NCBI RefSeq assembly: GCF_031679605.1
Contig: NZ_CP117522.1
Location: 1,116,001 to 1,180,000, forward strand
Direction: 5' to 3'
Source: Streptomyces luomodiensis
Lineage (GTDB): Bacteria > Actinomycetota > Actinomycetes > Streptomycetales > Streptomycetaceae
DNA length: 64,000 nucleotides
Made by a program: the position numbers and the translations under genes. Every line of letters begins with the position of its first letter. The stretch's first letter is position 1. Below, one piece after another: positions 1 through 8,761 of the stretch. Below the pieces are notes generated by a model, which worked only from the letters and a program-made list of their open reading frames with translations, was not told the origin of the DNA and made no database searches.

Positions 1-68
1 GTGAGAGCCCGGACCAAACGTGTGGCCCGGCCGGTCCCGCCCCCCGGACCCGGGCCGGGAAGGTTCGG

Positions 69-122
69 CGCGGTCCCGGGGACGGGAACGGGGACCAGGG
101 ACGACGCGGTCCCGGGGACGGG
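69..122. repeat. G-rich direct repeat, two 18-nt copies
   Basis: An 18-nt sequence beginning cgcggtcccggggac occurs at 69-86 and again at 105-122, just beyond the 3' end of the FAD monooxygenase gene on the minus strand. No gene is convincing in 1-142. Confidence 0.7.
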
Positions 123-142
123 GACGGGACGTTACCGGGGGA

Positions 143-1351
143 TCAGCGGCGCGGGCGGGCCGTGGGCCGGTCGACCGGTTCGTCCCAGTCGATGCGGTAG
201 CCGGTCAGCCAGTCCGGGGCCCCACCGCCGGACCGGTCGAGCTTGCGCGGCATGGTGACATCGCGCAGGGCCCGCGCCATGGGCCCCGGCGTCCGGCGGG
301 CCATGCCCGCGCCGGCCGCGGCGACCTTCTCGACCCGCTGCCGGCGCAGCGCCTCGTACGCGGCGAAGGCCGAGCGGGGCGTGCGCAGATCGCGCAGGCA
401 TTTGGCGAGCACCACACCGTCCTCGATGGCCATCGACGCGCCCTGCGCGGCGTTGGGCGCGCAGGCGTGCGCGGCGTCGCCGACGATGACCATGCCCTCC
501 TCGGACCAGGTGGGGGTGGAGACGAGGTCGTAGGCGGCGGTGGCCACGATGGAGTCACCGGTGGCGCGGACCAGGTCGGCGGCGGGGGTGTGGTCCTCGG
601 CGAAGAGCGTCAGCAGCCGCTCCCGCCACTGCTCGGGGGTGACGGCGGCCAGCTCGGCCTTGGACATCTCCTCGGCCGGGGCGTTGCAGAACCACCAGAC
701 CTCACCGTCCGGGGCGGTGGTGCAGCCGAAGAACGCCTGCTTGCCGAAGATCATGGTGTAGGTGTCCGGGTCCGGGGGCGAGTCGGCGTCGCGGGTGTAG
801 CCGCAGACGGTGTGCCGGCCGGTGTAGCGGGGCCGGGGCGCCCCCGCGTCGATGACCCGGCGGATGCGCGAGCGGATGCCGTCGGCGCCGATCAGCACGT
901 CGCCCACGGCGCGGCCGCCGTCCGCGAAGGAGCCGACGATCCGGCCGTCGGGGCCGGTATGGGCGGCGAGCAGCCGCTTGCCGTACTCGATGCGCACTCC
1001 GCGGCGCACCGCCTCCTCGCGCAGCACCCGGGCGAGCGTGGCGCGTTTGAGTGTCACGGAGCCGAGGCCACCGTCCTGCGAACCGGACATGGGCCGGTCG
1101 CCGAGCCGCTTGCCGGTGTTGCTGATGAAGCCGACGCGGCCGGCCGGGAAGGAGTTCTCCAGCACGGGTCCGTGGGCGTCGATGGTGCGCAGTGCCTCCA
1201 GGCCGTTGGCGGCGACGACGAGGAACGCGCCCGCGTCGGCGGCGTCCGCTGGGTAGGCCTCGTAGACGACCGCGTCGATCCCGGCTTTCCGCAGGGCCAT
1301 CGCGGTCACCGTGCCGGCGATGCCGCCACCGATGATCAGGGCTGTGGTCAT
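143..1351 (-). CDS. FAD-dependent monooxygenase
   Basis: A 402-residue flavoprotein monooxygenase of the PF01494 type. The FAD-binding Rossmann motif GGGIAG is at residues 8-13. A DG motif (GADGIRSRIR) follows in the middle, and the second FAD-contact motif VGDAAHACAPNAAQG lies near residue 300, all in the expected order. The ATG at 1351 is chosen because the protein then opens directly with MTTALIIGGG and a CGGAG ribosome site sits about 6 nt upstream. The open frame continues further upstream but that part has no recognisable homology. Family members hydroxylate or epoxidise aromatic and polyketide-type substrates with NAD(P)H. No linked biosynthetic genes are seen, so the substrate is unknown. 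Confidence 0.85.
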   Translation of the reverse strand: MTTALIIGGGIAGTVTAMALRKAGIDAVVYEAYPADAADAGAFLVVAANGLEALRTIDAHGPVLENSFPAGRVGFISNTGKRLGDRPMSGSQDGGLGSVTLKRATLARVLREEAVRRGVRIEYGKRLLAAHTGPDGRIVGSFADGGRAVGDVLIGADGIRSRIRRVIDAGAPRPRYTGRHTVCGYTRDADSPPDPDTYTMIFGKQAFFGCTTAPDGEVWWFCNAPAEEMSKAELAAVTPEQWRERLLTLFAEDHTPAADLVRATGDSIVATAAYDLVSTPTWSEEGMVIVGDAAHACAPNAAQGASMAIEDGVVLAKCLRDLRTPRSAFAAYEALRRQRVEKVAAAGAGMARRTPGPMARALRDVTMPRKLDRSGGGAPDWLTGYRIDWDEPVDRPTARPRR

Positions 1352-1493
1352 GGTGCTCCGTGACGTGGCGTGGGGTGTCGTGTCGTGGGATTGCGACAGC
1401 ACCATATGGCGGGGCCGGGCTCCCGGGGTCAAGAGCGGGGAATCAACTGACCGGTGGCAGGGTCCGGTTGACACGGCGGTGGTTTCCCGCTGT

Positions 1494-1534
1494 CGGTGCC
1501 CGCTGTGTGAAACTGCCGGTGCCCGCTGTGTGAA
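1494..1534. repeat. Short direct repeat between the monooxygenase and the Fpg gene
   Basis: An 18-nt sequence (cggtgcccgctgtgtgaa) is present at 1494-1511 and 1517-1534, 23 bp apart. It lies in the spacer upstream of the monooxygenase and just beyond the glycosylase stop codon. No function is evident. Confidence 0.7.
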
Positions 1535-1541
1535 CAGCCCG

Positions 1542-2408
1542 CTATTTGAGGAGCCGGGAGAGCCGACGGTCGGCGAGCGGCTTGCCGCCGGTCTGGCAGG
1601 TGGGGCAGTACTGCAACGAGGAGTCGCGGAAGGACACCTCGCGGACGGTGTCCCCGCACACCGGACACGGCTCTCCGGTGCGCCCGTGCACCCGCATCCC
1701 GCCACGCTTCTCACCCTTGAGGTCGGTGGCGGCCAGACCCGCCGACCGCTCGACGGCGGAGCGCAGTGTGGTGCCCATCGCCTCGTACACTCCGGCGATC
1801 TCCTCCTCGGTGAGGTCCGAGGCCAGCCGGTAGGGCGACATCCGGGCGGCGTGCAGGATCTCGTCGGAGTAGGCGTTGCCGATGCCCGCGATGACGCTCT
1901 GGTCGCGGAGCACCCCCTTGATCCGGTGGCGTGCGCCGCGCAGCAGCCCGGCGAACGTCTCCAGGGTGAAGGAGTCGTCGAGCGGGTCCGGGCCCAGCCG
2001 GGCGATCCCGGGAACCTCTCGGGGGTCGCGGACCACGTACACCGCGAGCCCCTTGCGCGTCCCGGCCTCGGTGAGGTCGAAGCCGGAGCGCTCCGGGCCG
2101 GCCAGGAGCAGCCGCAGCGCGAGCGGGCCCTTGCCGGGGCGGGGCGGGGCCTCGGGCAGCCCGTCCCGCCAGCGCAGCCAGCCCGCCTTGGCGAGGTGGA
2201 CCACCAGATGGGGGCCGTCGGTGGCCAGGTCGAGGAACTTGCCGTGGCGGGCCGCCGCCGTGACGGTGCGGCCCTCGAGCGCGCTCGGCGGCGGGTCGTA
2301 GGTCTTCAGGACGCTCACCGCGACGGGGAGGACACGGGCGATCTCCCGGCCGGCGGCACGCTCGGCCAGGATCGCGGTGAGGGCCTCCACCTCGGGCAGC
2401 TCCGGCAT
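1542..2408 (-). CDS. Fpg/Nei family DNA glycosylase
   Basis: A 288-residue formamidopyrimidine-DNA glycosylase/endonuclease VIII-type base-excision repair enzyme. It starts MPELPEVE, the family's hallmark, in which Pro2 is the catalytic N-terminal nucleophile and Glu3 the acid. The C terminus carries a CPVC...CPTC zinc finger that binds DNA. The length is normal for the family. It removes oxidised bases and nicks the abasic site by beta/delta elimination. It is transcribed in the same direction as the monooxygenase, with a 190-bp gap. Which of the several streptomycete Fpg/Nei paralogues it is cannot be decided from sequence alone. Confidence 0.93.
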   Translation of the reverse strand: MPELPEVEALTAILAERAAGREIARVLPVAVSVLKTYDPPPSALEGRTVTAAARHGKFLDLATDGPHLVVHLAKAGWLRWRDGLPEAPPRPGKGPLALRLLLAGPERSGFDLTEAGTRKGLAVYVVRDPREVPGIARLGPDPLDDSFTLETFAGLLRGARHRIKGVLRDQSVIAGIGNAYSDEILHAARMSPYRLASDLTEEEIAGVYEAMGTTLRSAVERSAGLAATDLKGEKRGGMRVHGRTGEPCPVCGDTVREVSFRDSSLQYCPTCQTGGKPLADRRLSRLLK

Positions 2409-2567
2409 GCCACCAGTGTGCCGCAGGGCCGGACGCGAAACCTTCGGCCGCTCCTCGGAAGGCCGGTTACCACTGGCGCACCGCTCCGGGCTGCGGCACC
2501 GCGCGCCCTCCCTTACGGTCGCACGTGTCCCCTCTCATCCCGTCTGCCCCTGTACGGAGCGTTCCCC

Positions 2568-4034
2568 ATGGCCGACACCCGACAGCAGTCCGTTCTCGAC
2601 GAGGCGACACGCGGCGGTGCGACACGCGGCGGTGCGACAGGACACGGGGCGACGGGCGGGACGTACGCGCCGGGCGGGACGTACGAGGGTTATGAGGCGT
2701 ACGAGGGCGGCAGCCCCGAGGCCGAGCGGCGCCGCTTCGAGAAGCTGGTGCGCGAGCTGTTGCGGGTGCAGGGGCCGGCCCCTGGCGGTCCGGGCGGCTC
2801 GGGCGGCCCGCGGCTGCCGCGCGCCGTGCCCGCCGAGGCGGCCCTGGGCGTGGAGAACGCCCGGCTGCGGTTCCGTGACGACCTTCCGCCGGAGCTGTGC
2901 GTGGGATACGTCCGGCCGGGCGCCGAGTACCCGGCCGTGGTGCGGCTGTCCACCGCGAGCGGCGCCGAGCGGCACGACGCCTCGCCCTATCTGCGCAGGA
3001 TGGCGGTGCGGGTGCAGGCCGGTCCCGAGGAGATCCACGATCTGCTGACCACCAGCTTCCCGGTGGCCCACGCCGCCGACGCACGCGAGTTCATCGCCTT
3101 CGCCAAGGTCACGGCGGGCGCCGGGAGCACGGTGGAGAAGGCGTTCGGACTCTTCGTCCGGCTGCCGCTGGCGGTGGGCTGGGCGACCGCCGACCGGATG
3201 CGCCGCAACGTGCGGATCGCCACCCGCCATACGGTGGGTTCGCTGGCCCGTGAAACCTTCTGGAGCCGGGGCGCGATCCTGTGGGGCCCGGCCGGTCCGG
3301 TGCGGTACCAGCTGCGTCCGGCGCCCGGCGGCATGCCCGCTCCGCCGCCCGACCGCGGCGACCCCGACTATCTCCACCGCGAGCTGGCGATGCGGCTGTC
3401 CACCGGCGACATCGCCTTCGAGCTGTGTGTGCAGCGCTATCTGGACGACCGCCGCACCCCGGTCGAGGACGGTTCGGTGGAGTGGCGGGAGAGCGACGCG
3501 CCGGTCGTCCCGGTCGCGATGCTCACCGTGCCGCGCCAGGACCTGGACAGCGCCCGGTCCCGGTCCGTGGCCCGCCGGGTCGAGCGGCTGGCGTTCAACA
3601 CCTGGCACACCACCGAGGAGTTCCGGCCGCTGGGCAACCTCAACCGGGCCCGCAAGGCCGCGTACGAGGCCGCCGCGGCACACCGCCCCGAACCGCGCCC
3701 GCACACGGCCGAACCGCGGCGCGACGCGCTGCTGTGCGCACCGGTGCGCGCGGCCCTCGGCCTGGTCGACCGCTGTGTGCCCTGGCACCGGCTGCCGGCC
3801 CCGCTGGGGCTGCTCAACCCGGCCGCGCTGGGCCGGACACTGCGCCGGCTGGGCCTCGTCGGCGCGGATGTGCCCGAGGAGCCGCTCGTCGGCGCGGACG
3901 TGCCCGACGTCATCGGCGTGGACGTGCCCGACAAGGCGCTCGTCGGCGCGGACGCAGCCGAGGAGCCGCCGCGCCCCGGTCCCGCCTCCGCCCCGGCCGG
4001 GGAGCGGCGGCCCGGCACGGCGGCCGCCCGCTGA
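2568..4034 (+). CDS. Catalase-family heme protein, divergent
   Basis: A 488-residue protein. The catalase-like core runs from about residue 85 to 385, with blocks YPAVVRLSTASG, a WGPAGPVRYQLRP strand, and a late LAFNTWHTTEEFRPLGNLNRAR block typical of small catalase-related proteins. The core is flanked by low-complexity ends: an N-terminal Gly/Ala/Thr/Tyr-rich stretch (residues 13-50) and a C-terminal tail with repeated VGADVP units. At the place where the distal heme histidine is usually found (before the YPA block) I read Val-Gly (residues 112-113), so classical H2O2 dismutation is uncertain and a peroxidase-like or lost activity is possible. The start is the ATG at 2568 with GGAG about 9 nt upstream. 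Confidence 0.75.
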   Translation: MADTRQQSVLDEATRGGATRGGATGHGATGGTYAPGGTYEGYEAYEGGSPEAERRRFEKLVRELLRVQGPAPGGPGGSGGPRLPRAVPAEAALGVENARLRFRDDLPPELCVGYVRPGAEYPAVVRLSTASGAERHDASPYLRRMAVRVQAGPEEIHDLLTTSFPVAHAADAREFIAFAKVTAGAGSTVEKAFGLFVRLPLAVGWATADRMRRNVRIATRHTVGSLARETFWSRGAILWGPAGPVRYQLRPAPGGMPAPPPDRGDPDYLHRELAMRLSTGDIAFELCVQRYLDDRRTPVEDGSVEWRESDAPVVPVAMLTVPRQDLDSARSRSVARRVERLAFNTWHTTEEFRPLGNLNRARKAAYEAAAAHRPEPRPHTAEPRRDALLCAPVRAALGLVDRCVPWHRLPAPLGLLNPAALGRTLRRLGLVGADVPEEPLVGADVPDVIGVDVPDKALVGADAAEEPPRPGPASAPAGERRPGTAAAR

Positions 4035-4115
4035 CCGTGCCGGGGCCGGGCGGGGACACGTGTCCGGAGGACGGCGGCCGCCCCCTGACCGCTCCCCGGG
4101 CGGGCCGCGCCCGAC

Positions 4116-4127
4116 TGGACCGGTTTA
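4116..4127. promoter_or_regulatory. LacI-type operator-like site upstream of the lacI pseudogene
   Basis: The 12-mer tggaccggttta is a near-palindrome with the central CG typical of LacI-family operators. It differs at two positions from the perfect site at 5270-5281. It lies just before a possible -10 element (tatcgt, 4137-4142) and about 55 nt before the start codon, so autoregulation of the ancestral gene is likely. Confidence 0.5.
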
Positions 4128-4181
4128 CCGACGCGCTATCGTGTGGCGGTTCACACGGGACGGACGGCGGGGAGCGGTGGC

Positions 4182-5234
4182 ATGGACAGCGAGGCCGGGA
4201 CGGATCCGCCGCGGCGCGTGACCATCAGGGACGTGGCGGCGCGGGCGGGGGTGTCCAAGGGCGCGGTGTCCCTCGCCTTCAACGACCGCCCCGGGGTCTC
4301 CCGGGCCACCCGGGACCGCATCTTCGCCGCCGCCCGGGAGCTGGGCTGGTCGCCCCATCTCTCCGCCCGGTCGCTGTCCAACTCCCGTGTGGAGGTGGTC
4401 GGTCTGGCCATCGCCCGCCCGGCCCGGATGCTGGGTCTCGAGCCGTGGTCCATGGAGTTCGTCTCGGGCATAGAGAGCGTGCTGGCCGAGCGGTCCTGCT
4501 CGCTGCTGCTGCGGCTGGTGCGGGATGTGCGGGAGGAGATCACGGTCCAGGAGGCGTAGTGGCGGGGGCGGCAGGTCGGCGGGTCCATCCTGGTGGACCT
4601 GCGGGACGGCGATCCGCGTGTCCCCGCGCTGCGGCGGCTGGGCCTGCCCGCCGTGGTGGCCGGACACCCGTCGCTCGCGGACGGGTTCACCTCGGTGTGG
4701 ACGGACGACGCCACGGCGGTCACCGAGGCGGTGCGCTATCTGGTGGCCCTGGGCCACCGCCGGATCGCCCGGGTGGGCGGCGCCCCCGGTCTCGGGCACA
4801 CCACGATCCGCACGGCCGCCTTCGAGACCGCCGTACGGGAGGCGGGGCTGGGCGAGGGGCGCACGGTGGCCACCGACTTCTCGGGCGAGGAGGGGGCGCG
4901 GGCCACCCGTGCCCTGCTGGCCTCGGCGGACCGGCCCACCGCGGTCCTCTACGACAACGACATCATGGCGGTGGCGGGACTTTCGGTGGCGGCCGAGATG
5001 GGGCTCTCGGTGCCGGCCGATGTCTCGCTGCTGGCCTGGGACGACTCCCAGCTGTGCCAGTTGACGCACCCCACGCTGTCGGCGATGAGCCATGACGTCT
5101 TCGGCTACGGGGCGCAGGTGGCCCGTAGCCTCTTCGACGTCCTGGACCGGGCGGCCCCCCGCGCCCACCAGGCCCCCACCCCGGCCCTCACCCCCCGGGG
5201 CAGCACAGCCCCGCCGCGCCGCCGGGAGCCGTGA
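4182..5234 (+). pseudogene. LacI-family transcriptional regulator, interrupted by an in-frame TAG
   Basis: The frame encodes a full-length LacI regulator (350 codons). The N-terminal helix-turn-helix reads VTIRDVAARAGVSKGAVSLAF, followed by a periplasmic-binding-protein-like effector domain (VYDNDIMAVAGL, SLLAWDDSQLCQ). Codon 126 (4557-4559) is TAG, yet homology continues in the same frame immediately afterwards with WRGRQVGGSILVDL. Relatives commonly read Trp-Trp-Arg-Gly-Arg here, so a single TGG-to-TAG change would explain it. The ATG at 4182 has GGAG 8 nt upstream. Unless the base is a sequencing error or the codon is suppressed, only the DNA-binding domain plus a short stub is made. GTG 4593 is a possible internal restart. 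Confidence 0.85.
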
Positions 5235-5269
5235 CCCCCGTCGGGCGACCCGGGGAGCGGGCCGGGATG

Positions 5270-5281
5270 TGAACCGGTTCA
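5270..5281. promoter_or_regulatory. Perfect LacI-type operator TGAACCGGTTCA
   Basis: A perfect 12-bp palindrome with central CG lies between the broken lacI gene and the lipase maturation factor gene, about 127 nt before the latter's start codon. It resembles the site at 4116-4127 upstream of lacI itself, which suggests both belong to this regulator's regulon. Confidence 0.55.
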
Positions 5282-5407
5282 GTCCCGGCGGCAGGCCCTC
5301 GTCTCATGGACTCCGGCCACCGTATGACCCGGTGCGTGGCGGGCACCCGACGCGGGTGGTACGGATACAGGCAGGCCGAAGGCAGACAGGCTCAGGGAGC
5401 GGCCCCC

Positions 5408-6859
5408 ATGGAGTGGTTCACCTCACCCGACTACTGGCTGAGCCGACTCGTCTTCCAACGGGGGCTGGCCGCCATCTATCTGGTCGCCTTCTGGGCGGCG
5501 GCCCGGCAGGGCCGGGCCCTGCTCGGCGAACAGGGGCTGACCCCGGTGCCGCGCTTCCTCGCCCGGGTGCCGTTCCGGCGGTCGCCCAGCCTGTTCCATC
5601 TGCACTACTCCGACCGGTTCTTCGTCTGCTGCGCCTGGCTGGGGGCCGCCCTGTCGGCCGCGCTGCTGGCGGGGGCCGGGGACCAGGTGCCACTGGCGGT
5701 GGCGATGGTGGCGTGGCTGGTGCTGTGGCTGCTGTATCTGTCGATCGTCAACGTGGGGCAGGTGTGGTACGGCTTCGGCTGGGAGTCGCTGCTGCTGGAG
5801 TCGGGCTTCCTCGCCGTCTTCCTGGGCAATGAGCACACCGCGCCGCCCGTGCTCATCCTGTGGCTGCTGCGCTGGCTGCTGTTCCGGGTGGAGTTCGGCG
5901 CCGGGCTGATCAAGATCCGTGGGGACCGCTGCTGGCGCGACCTGACCTGCCTCTACTACCACCATGAGACCCAGCCGATGCCGGGGCCGCTGAGCTGGTT
6001 CTTCCACCATCTGCCGAAACCGCTGCACCGGGTGGAGGTGGCGGCCAACCATGGGGCGCAGCTGATCGTGCCCGTGCTGCTGTTCACCCCGCAGCCGGTC
6101 GCGAGCGTGGCCGCCGGCATCATCGTGGTCACCCAGCTGTGGCTGGTCGCCTCCGGGAACTTCTCCTGGCTCAACTGGCTGACGATCCTGCTGGCGCTCC
6201 CGGCGGTCGACGGGCGCCGCGCCGCCGAGGTGCTGGGGCTGCCCCGGCCGCCGGCCCCCGCCGCGCCCCCGGTCTGGTACGAGGCGGTGGTGCTGGCCGC
6301 CACCGCGCTGGTGCTGGTGCTCAGCTACTGGCCGGCCCGCAATCTGCTCTCGGGCCGCCAGCTGATGAACTACTCGTTCAATCCGCTGCACCTGGTCAAC
6401 ACCTACGGGGCCTTCGGCAGCGTCAACCGCAGCCGGCAGGAGGTGGTGATCCAGGGCACCGACGATCCGGTCCTCACCCCGCACACGGTCTGGAAGGACT
6501 ACGAGTTCCGGGGCAAGCCGGGCGATGTGCGCCGGATGCCGCGCCAGTACGCCCCGTACCATCTGCGGCTGGACTGGATGATGTGGTTCGCGGGGATCTC
6601 GTCCGCCTACGCCGGGTCCTGGTTCACCCCGTTGATCGGCAAGCTGCTGGTCAACGACCGGGCGACGGTGAAGCTGCTGCGGGCCACCCCCTTCCCGGGG
6701 ACGCCGCCCACCCATCTGCGCGCGCGGCTGTATCTCTACCGCTTCACCACGCCTGAGGAGCGGCGGGCCACCGGGGCCTGGTGGCACCGGACCCTGCTGG
6801 GCGAGTACCTGCCGCCGGTCAGGCTGGAGGAGACGGAACAGTCGGAGCGCCCGGCCTGA
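5408..6859 (+). CDS. Lipase maturation factor family membrane protein
   Basis: A 483-residue multi-pass membrane protein of the LMF1/LMF2 family. Recognisable blocks are the WRDLTCLYYHHETQPMP loop, the hydrophobic region around LIVPVLLF and FSWLNWLTILLALP, and the C-terminal soluble part with NTYGAFGSVNRSRQEVVIQG, WKDYEFRGKPG and YAPYHLRLDWMMWF. In animals LMF1 assists folding of secreted lipases; the bacterial role is not established. The ATG at 5408 is preceded by AGGGAG at 8-13 nt. Upstream in-frame residues lack homology. It probably forms its own transcription unit under the LacI-type operator at 5270. Confidence 0.88.
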   Translation: MEWFTSPDYWLSRLVFQRGLAAIYLVAFWAAARQGRALLGEQGLTPVPRFLARVPFRRSPSLFHLHYSDRFFVCCAWLGAALSAALLAGAGDQVPLAVAMVAWLVLWLLYLSIVNVGQVWYGFGWESLLLESGFLAVFLGNEHTAPPVLILWLLRWLLFRVEFGAGLIKIRGDRCWRDLTCLYYHHETQPMPGPLSWFFHHLPKPLHRVEVAANHGAQLIVPVLLFTPQPVASVAAGIIVVTQLWLVASGNFSWLNWLTILLALPAVDGRRAAEVLGLPRPPAPAAPPVWYEAVVLAATALVLVLSYWPARNLLSGRQLMNYSFNPLHLVNTYGAFGSVNRSRQEVVIQGTDDPVLTPHTVWKDYEFRGKPGDVRRMPRQYAPYHLRLDWMMWFAGISSAYAGSWFTPLIGKLLVNDRATVKLLRATPFPGTPPTHLRARLYLYRFTTPEERRATGAWWHRTLLGEYLPPVRLEETEQSERPA

Positions 6860-7048
6860 CGCCCGACGCGCGGGGCGCGGTGGAGCACGCCACGGGCGGC
6901 GGCCCCAGGACCTCGCCCTCCGTTCACCTGGATCTCACCTGGACTCCCCCGGCCGCTTTCCGAGGCCGTCCACCCTCCTCAATGGAAGCGGATGTCTGGA
7001 TTCCGCATCGAGCATCGACTATCGAGTTCCCCAGTGAGGTACCACCCC

Positions 7049-7174
7049 ATGGCCGAGATCCTGACGACCGTCCTGGGCAGGCTGGCCCGTATCGCCCTCG
7101 AGGCGCTGGTCGCCCATGTCACCAAGAAGGTCCTGACCGCCGTCTTCGCCCCGGCCGCCCCGGCCGCCGCCTGA
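7049..7174 (+). CDS. Small hydrophobic/amphipathic peptide, 41 aa
   Basis: A 41-residue ORF with a GAGGT ribosome site 8 nt before its ATG. The sequence is a single hydrophobic, probably amphipathic helix (residues 3-33, with Leu/Ile/Val/Ala and two Arg and two Lys) followed by an Ala/Pro tail. It has no Cys and no signal cleavage site. I do not recognise a named family. The good ribosome site and clean start make it more likely real than chance. It could be a membrane-associated small protein. It lies alone between the lipase maturation factor gene and the convergent CDF gene. Confidence 0.5.
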   Translation: MAEILTTVLGRLARIALEALVAHVTKKVLTAVFAPAAPAAA

Positions 7175-7217
7175 GGCGACGGCCGAAGGGCGCGCGGGAT
7201 CGCCCCCGCCGTCCCAC

Positions 7218-7240
7218 GCCCCTCAGCGGTCCCGAGGGGC
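7218..7240. terminator. Possible bidirectional terminator hairpin
   Basis: The arms gcccctc and gaggggc with a 9-nt loop lie between the convergent small-peptide and CDF genes, overlapping the last codons of the latter. Confidence 0.35.
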
Positions 7241-8221
7241 GGCCCGGTGCACCGGGCCGTGGGCGGTCAGACAGTGCTCCCCGTCCTCCCGCCCCCGTGG
7301 GGCCAGGTCGTCCAGATGGTCGACCTGGAGCGTGGTGTGAGTGATCCCGTACTCCTCGCGCAGCACCGCTTCCAGGTCCTCCCGGACGGCGTGGCAGTCG
7401 CCGTCCGCCGCGACCAGGACATGGGCGGAGAGCGAGACCTCACCCGAGGTGATCTGCCAGACATGCAGATCGTGCACCTCGGCCACCCGTCCGTGGGCGA
7501 CCATCCGGCCGCCCACCTCATCGGGCTCGACACCGGCGGGGGCGGCCTCCAGCAGCACCCGTCCGGAGGCCCGCAGCAGGTCCACGCCCGCCTTGACCAT
7601 GAGGACGACCACCACCAGACCGGCGATCGCGTCGGCCCGTGCGAAGCCCGTCGTCAGCACCACCAGTCCGGCGATGGCGGTGGCGACGAAGGCGTAGAGA
7701 TCGTTGAGCACATGCTGGAAGGCGCCCTCGACATTGAGCGAGGCGCGGTTCGCCCGCGACATGCACCACGCGGCCGCGAGATTCACCACCACACCGGCCA
7801 GCGCGGTGGTCAGCACCAGACCACCGGTCACCTCGGGCGGATCGATCAGCCGCGCCACCCCCTCATAGCCGAGATAGGCGCCGAGCAGCAGCAGGGAAAG
7901 GCCATTGGCCTGGGCGGAAAGAATTTCCGACCGTTTGAGCCCATAGGTGTATCCGCCACGTGCGGGGCGCGCCGAGAGCCGGATGGCGATGAGCGCGAGA
8001 ACGATCGAGGCGGCGTCGGTGAGCATATGGGCCGCGTCGGACAGCAGCGCCACCGAACCGGCGATGATCCCGACCACGACCTCGATCACCATGAAACCGC
8101 TGATCAGCGCGAGGGCGATGGACAACCACCGGCGGTCGGCGTGCTCCGCCACCCCGTGCGTGTGGCCGCTGTGCCCAAGTCCGCCGTGCCCCTCGCCGGG
8201 TCCGTGCGTATGCGCTCCCAC
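7223..8221 (-). CDS. Cation diffusion facilitator (CzcD/ZitB-like metal exporter)
   Basis: A 332-residue CDF transporter. A His-rich N terminus (residues 4-27, repeated HTHG/GHSGH) precedes six predicted membrane helices. The metal-site motifs are LLSDAAHMLTDAAS in helix 2 and HVLNDLYAF in helix 5, the usual HxxxD/DxxxD pattern of Zn(II)/Co(II) exporters. The C-terminal cytoplasmic domain (about 235-320) has the HDLHVWQITSG motif. It starts with GTG at 8221, with GAGGAG 6-8 nt upstream. It sits next to the cobalt-inserting cobN locus, but a functional link is only a guess. Confidence 0.93.
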   Translation of the reverse strand: MGAHTHGPGEGHGGLGHSGHTHGVAEHADRRWLSIALALISGFMVIEVVVGIIAGSVALLSDAAHMLTDAASIVLALIAIRLSARPARGGYTYGLKRSEILSAQANGLSLLLLGAYLGYEGVARLIDPPEVTGGLVLTTALAGVVVNLAAAWCMSRANRASLNVEGAFQHVLNDLYAFVATAIAGLVVLTTGFARADAIAGLVVVVLMVKAGVDLLRASGRVLLEAAPAGVEPDEVGGRMVAHGRVAEVHDLHVWQITSGEVSLSAHVLVAADGDCHAVREDLEAVLREEYGITHTTLQVDHLDDLAPRGREDGEHCLTAHGPVHRAAPRDR

Positions 8222-8494
8222 CCGCTCCTCCTCGGATCGTCTTCGGCCCAGCGCAATTGAAACAGCCTCGGGTGGAATTCACCAAAGGCTGCAATGGACA
8301 CGGTTATCAATAAACTCTGGCGAATGGCTTTCATGAACGCGGCAACGCTTTTCATTTCCGGGTACGGAATGGGTGCCCGGCCGGTCACACGGGCGGGGCC
8401 ACCACGGAGTCGCTGACATGTGCGACACCACGCCGATGCGGGTGAGACCGGCATGCGGAAGGTGACCCGGCGGGGCACGGCGCGTTGTCGGAAT

Positions 8495-8761
8495 ATGACG
8501 ACGACGATGCGACGCCGTTCTCTCTCGCAGCCGAGCAGAGCGCTGGACCGGAGCACCGAAGGCGACGGAACGGTTCATCAGACCGTTCACACCTCCACAT
8601 CCGTACCGATCTACGCCGCGCTGGTCGAGCGCTGGGCATCCGCGGGGCGGGCGGTCCCCGGGCGCTACGACCGCGAGTGGGCCGAACTGGTCAGCTGTCC
8701 CGCCTGGCCGGACCGGGTCCGTGCGGCGGCCCGCCCGGCGGGACGGCCGTCCGCCGACTGA
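8495..8761 (+). CDS. Hypothetical protein, possibly coding
   Basis: An open frame of 88 codons in the gap between the CDF and cobN genes. The central part (VPIYAALVERWASAGRAVPGRYDREWAELV) is balanced in composition and looks protein-like, but no convincing ribosome site precedes the ATG and the last 20 residues run into a DNA repeat. A later start is possible. No family recognised. Confidence 0.3.
   Translation: MTTTMRRRSLSQPSRALDRSTEGDGTVHQTVHTSTSVPIYAALVERWASAGRAVPGRYDREWAELVSCPAWPDRVRAAARPAGRPSAD

Noticed and set aside
1352..1714. N-terminal extension of the FAD monooxygenase
   Set aside because: The extension has no homology, contains a short DNA repeat, and the ATG at 1351 has a ribosome site and the correct family start.
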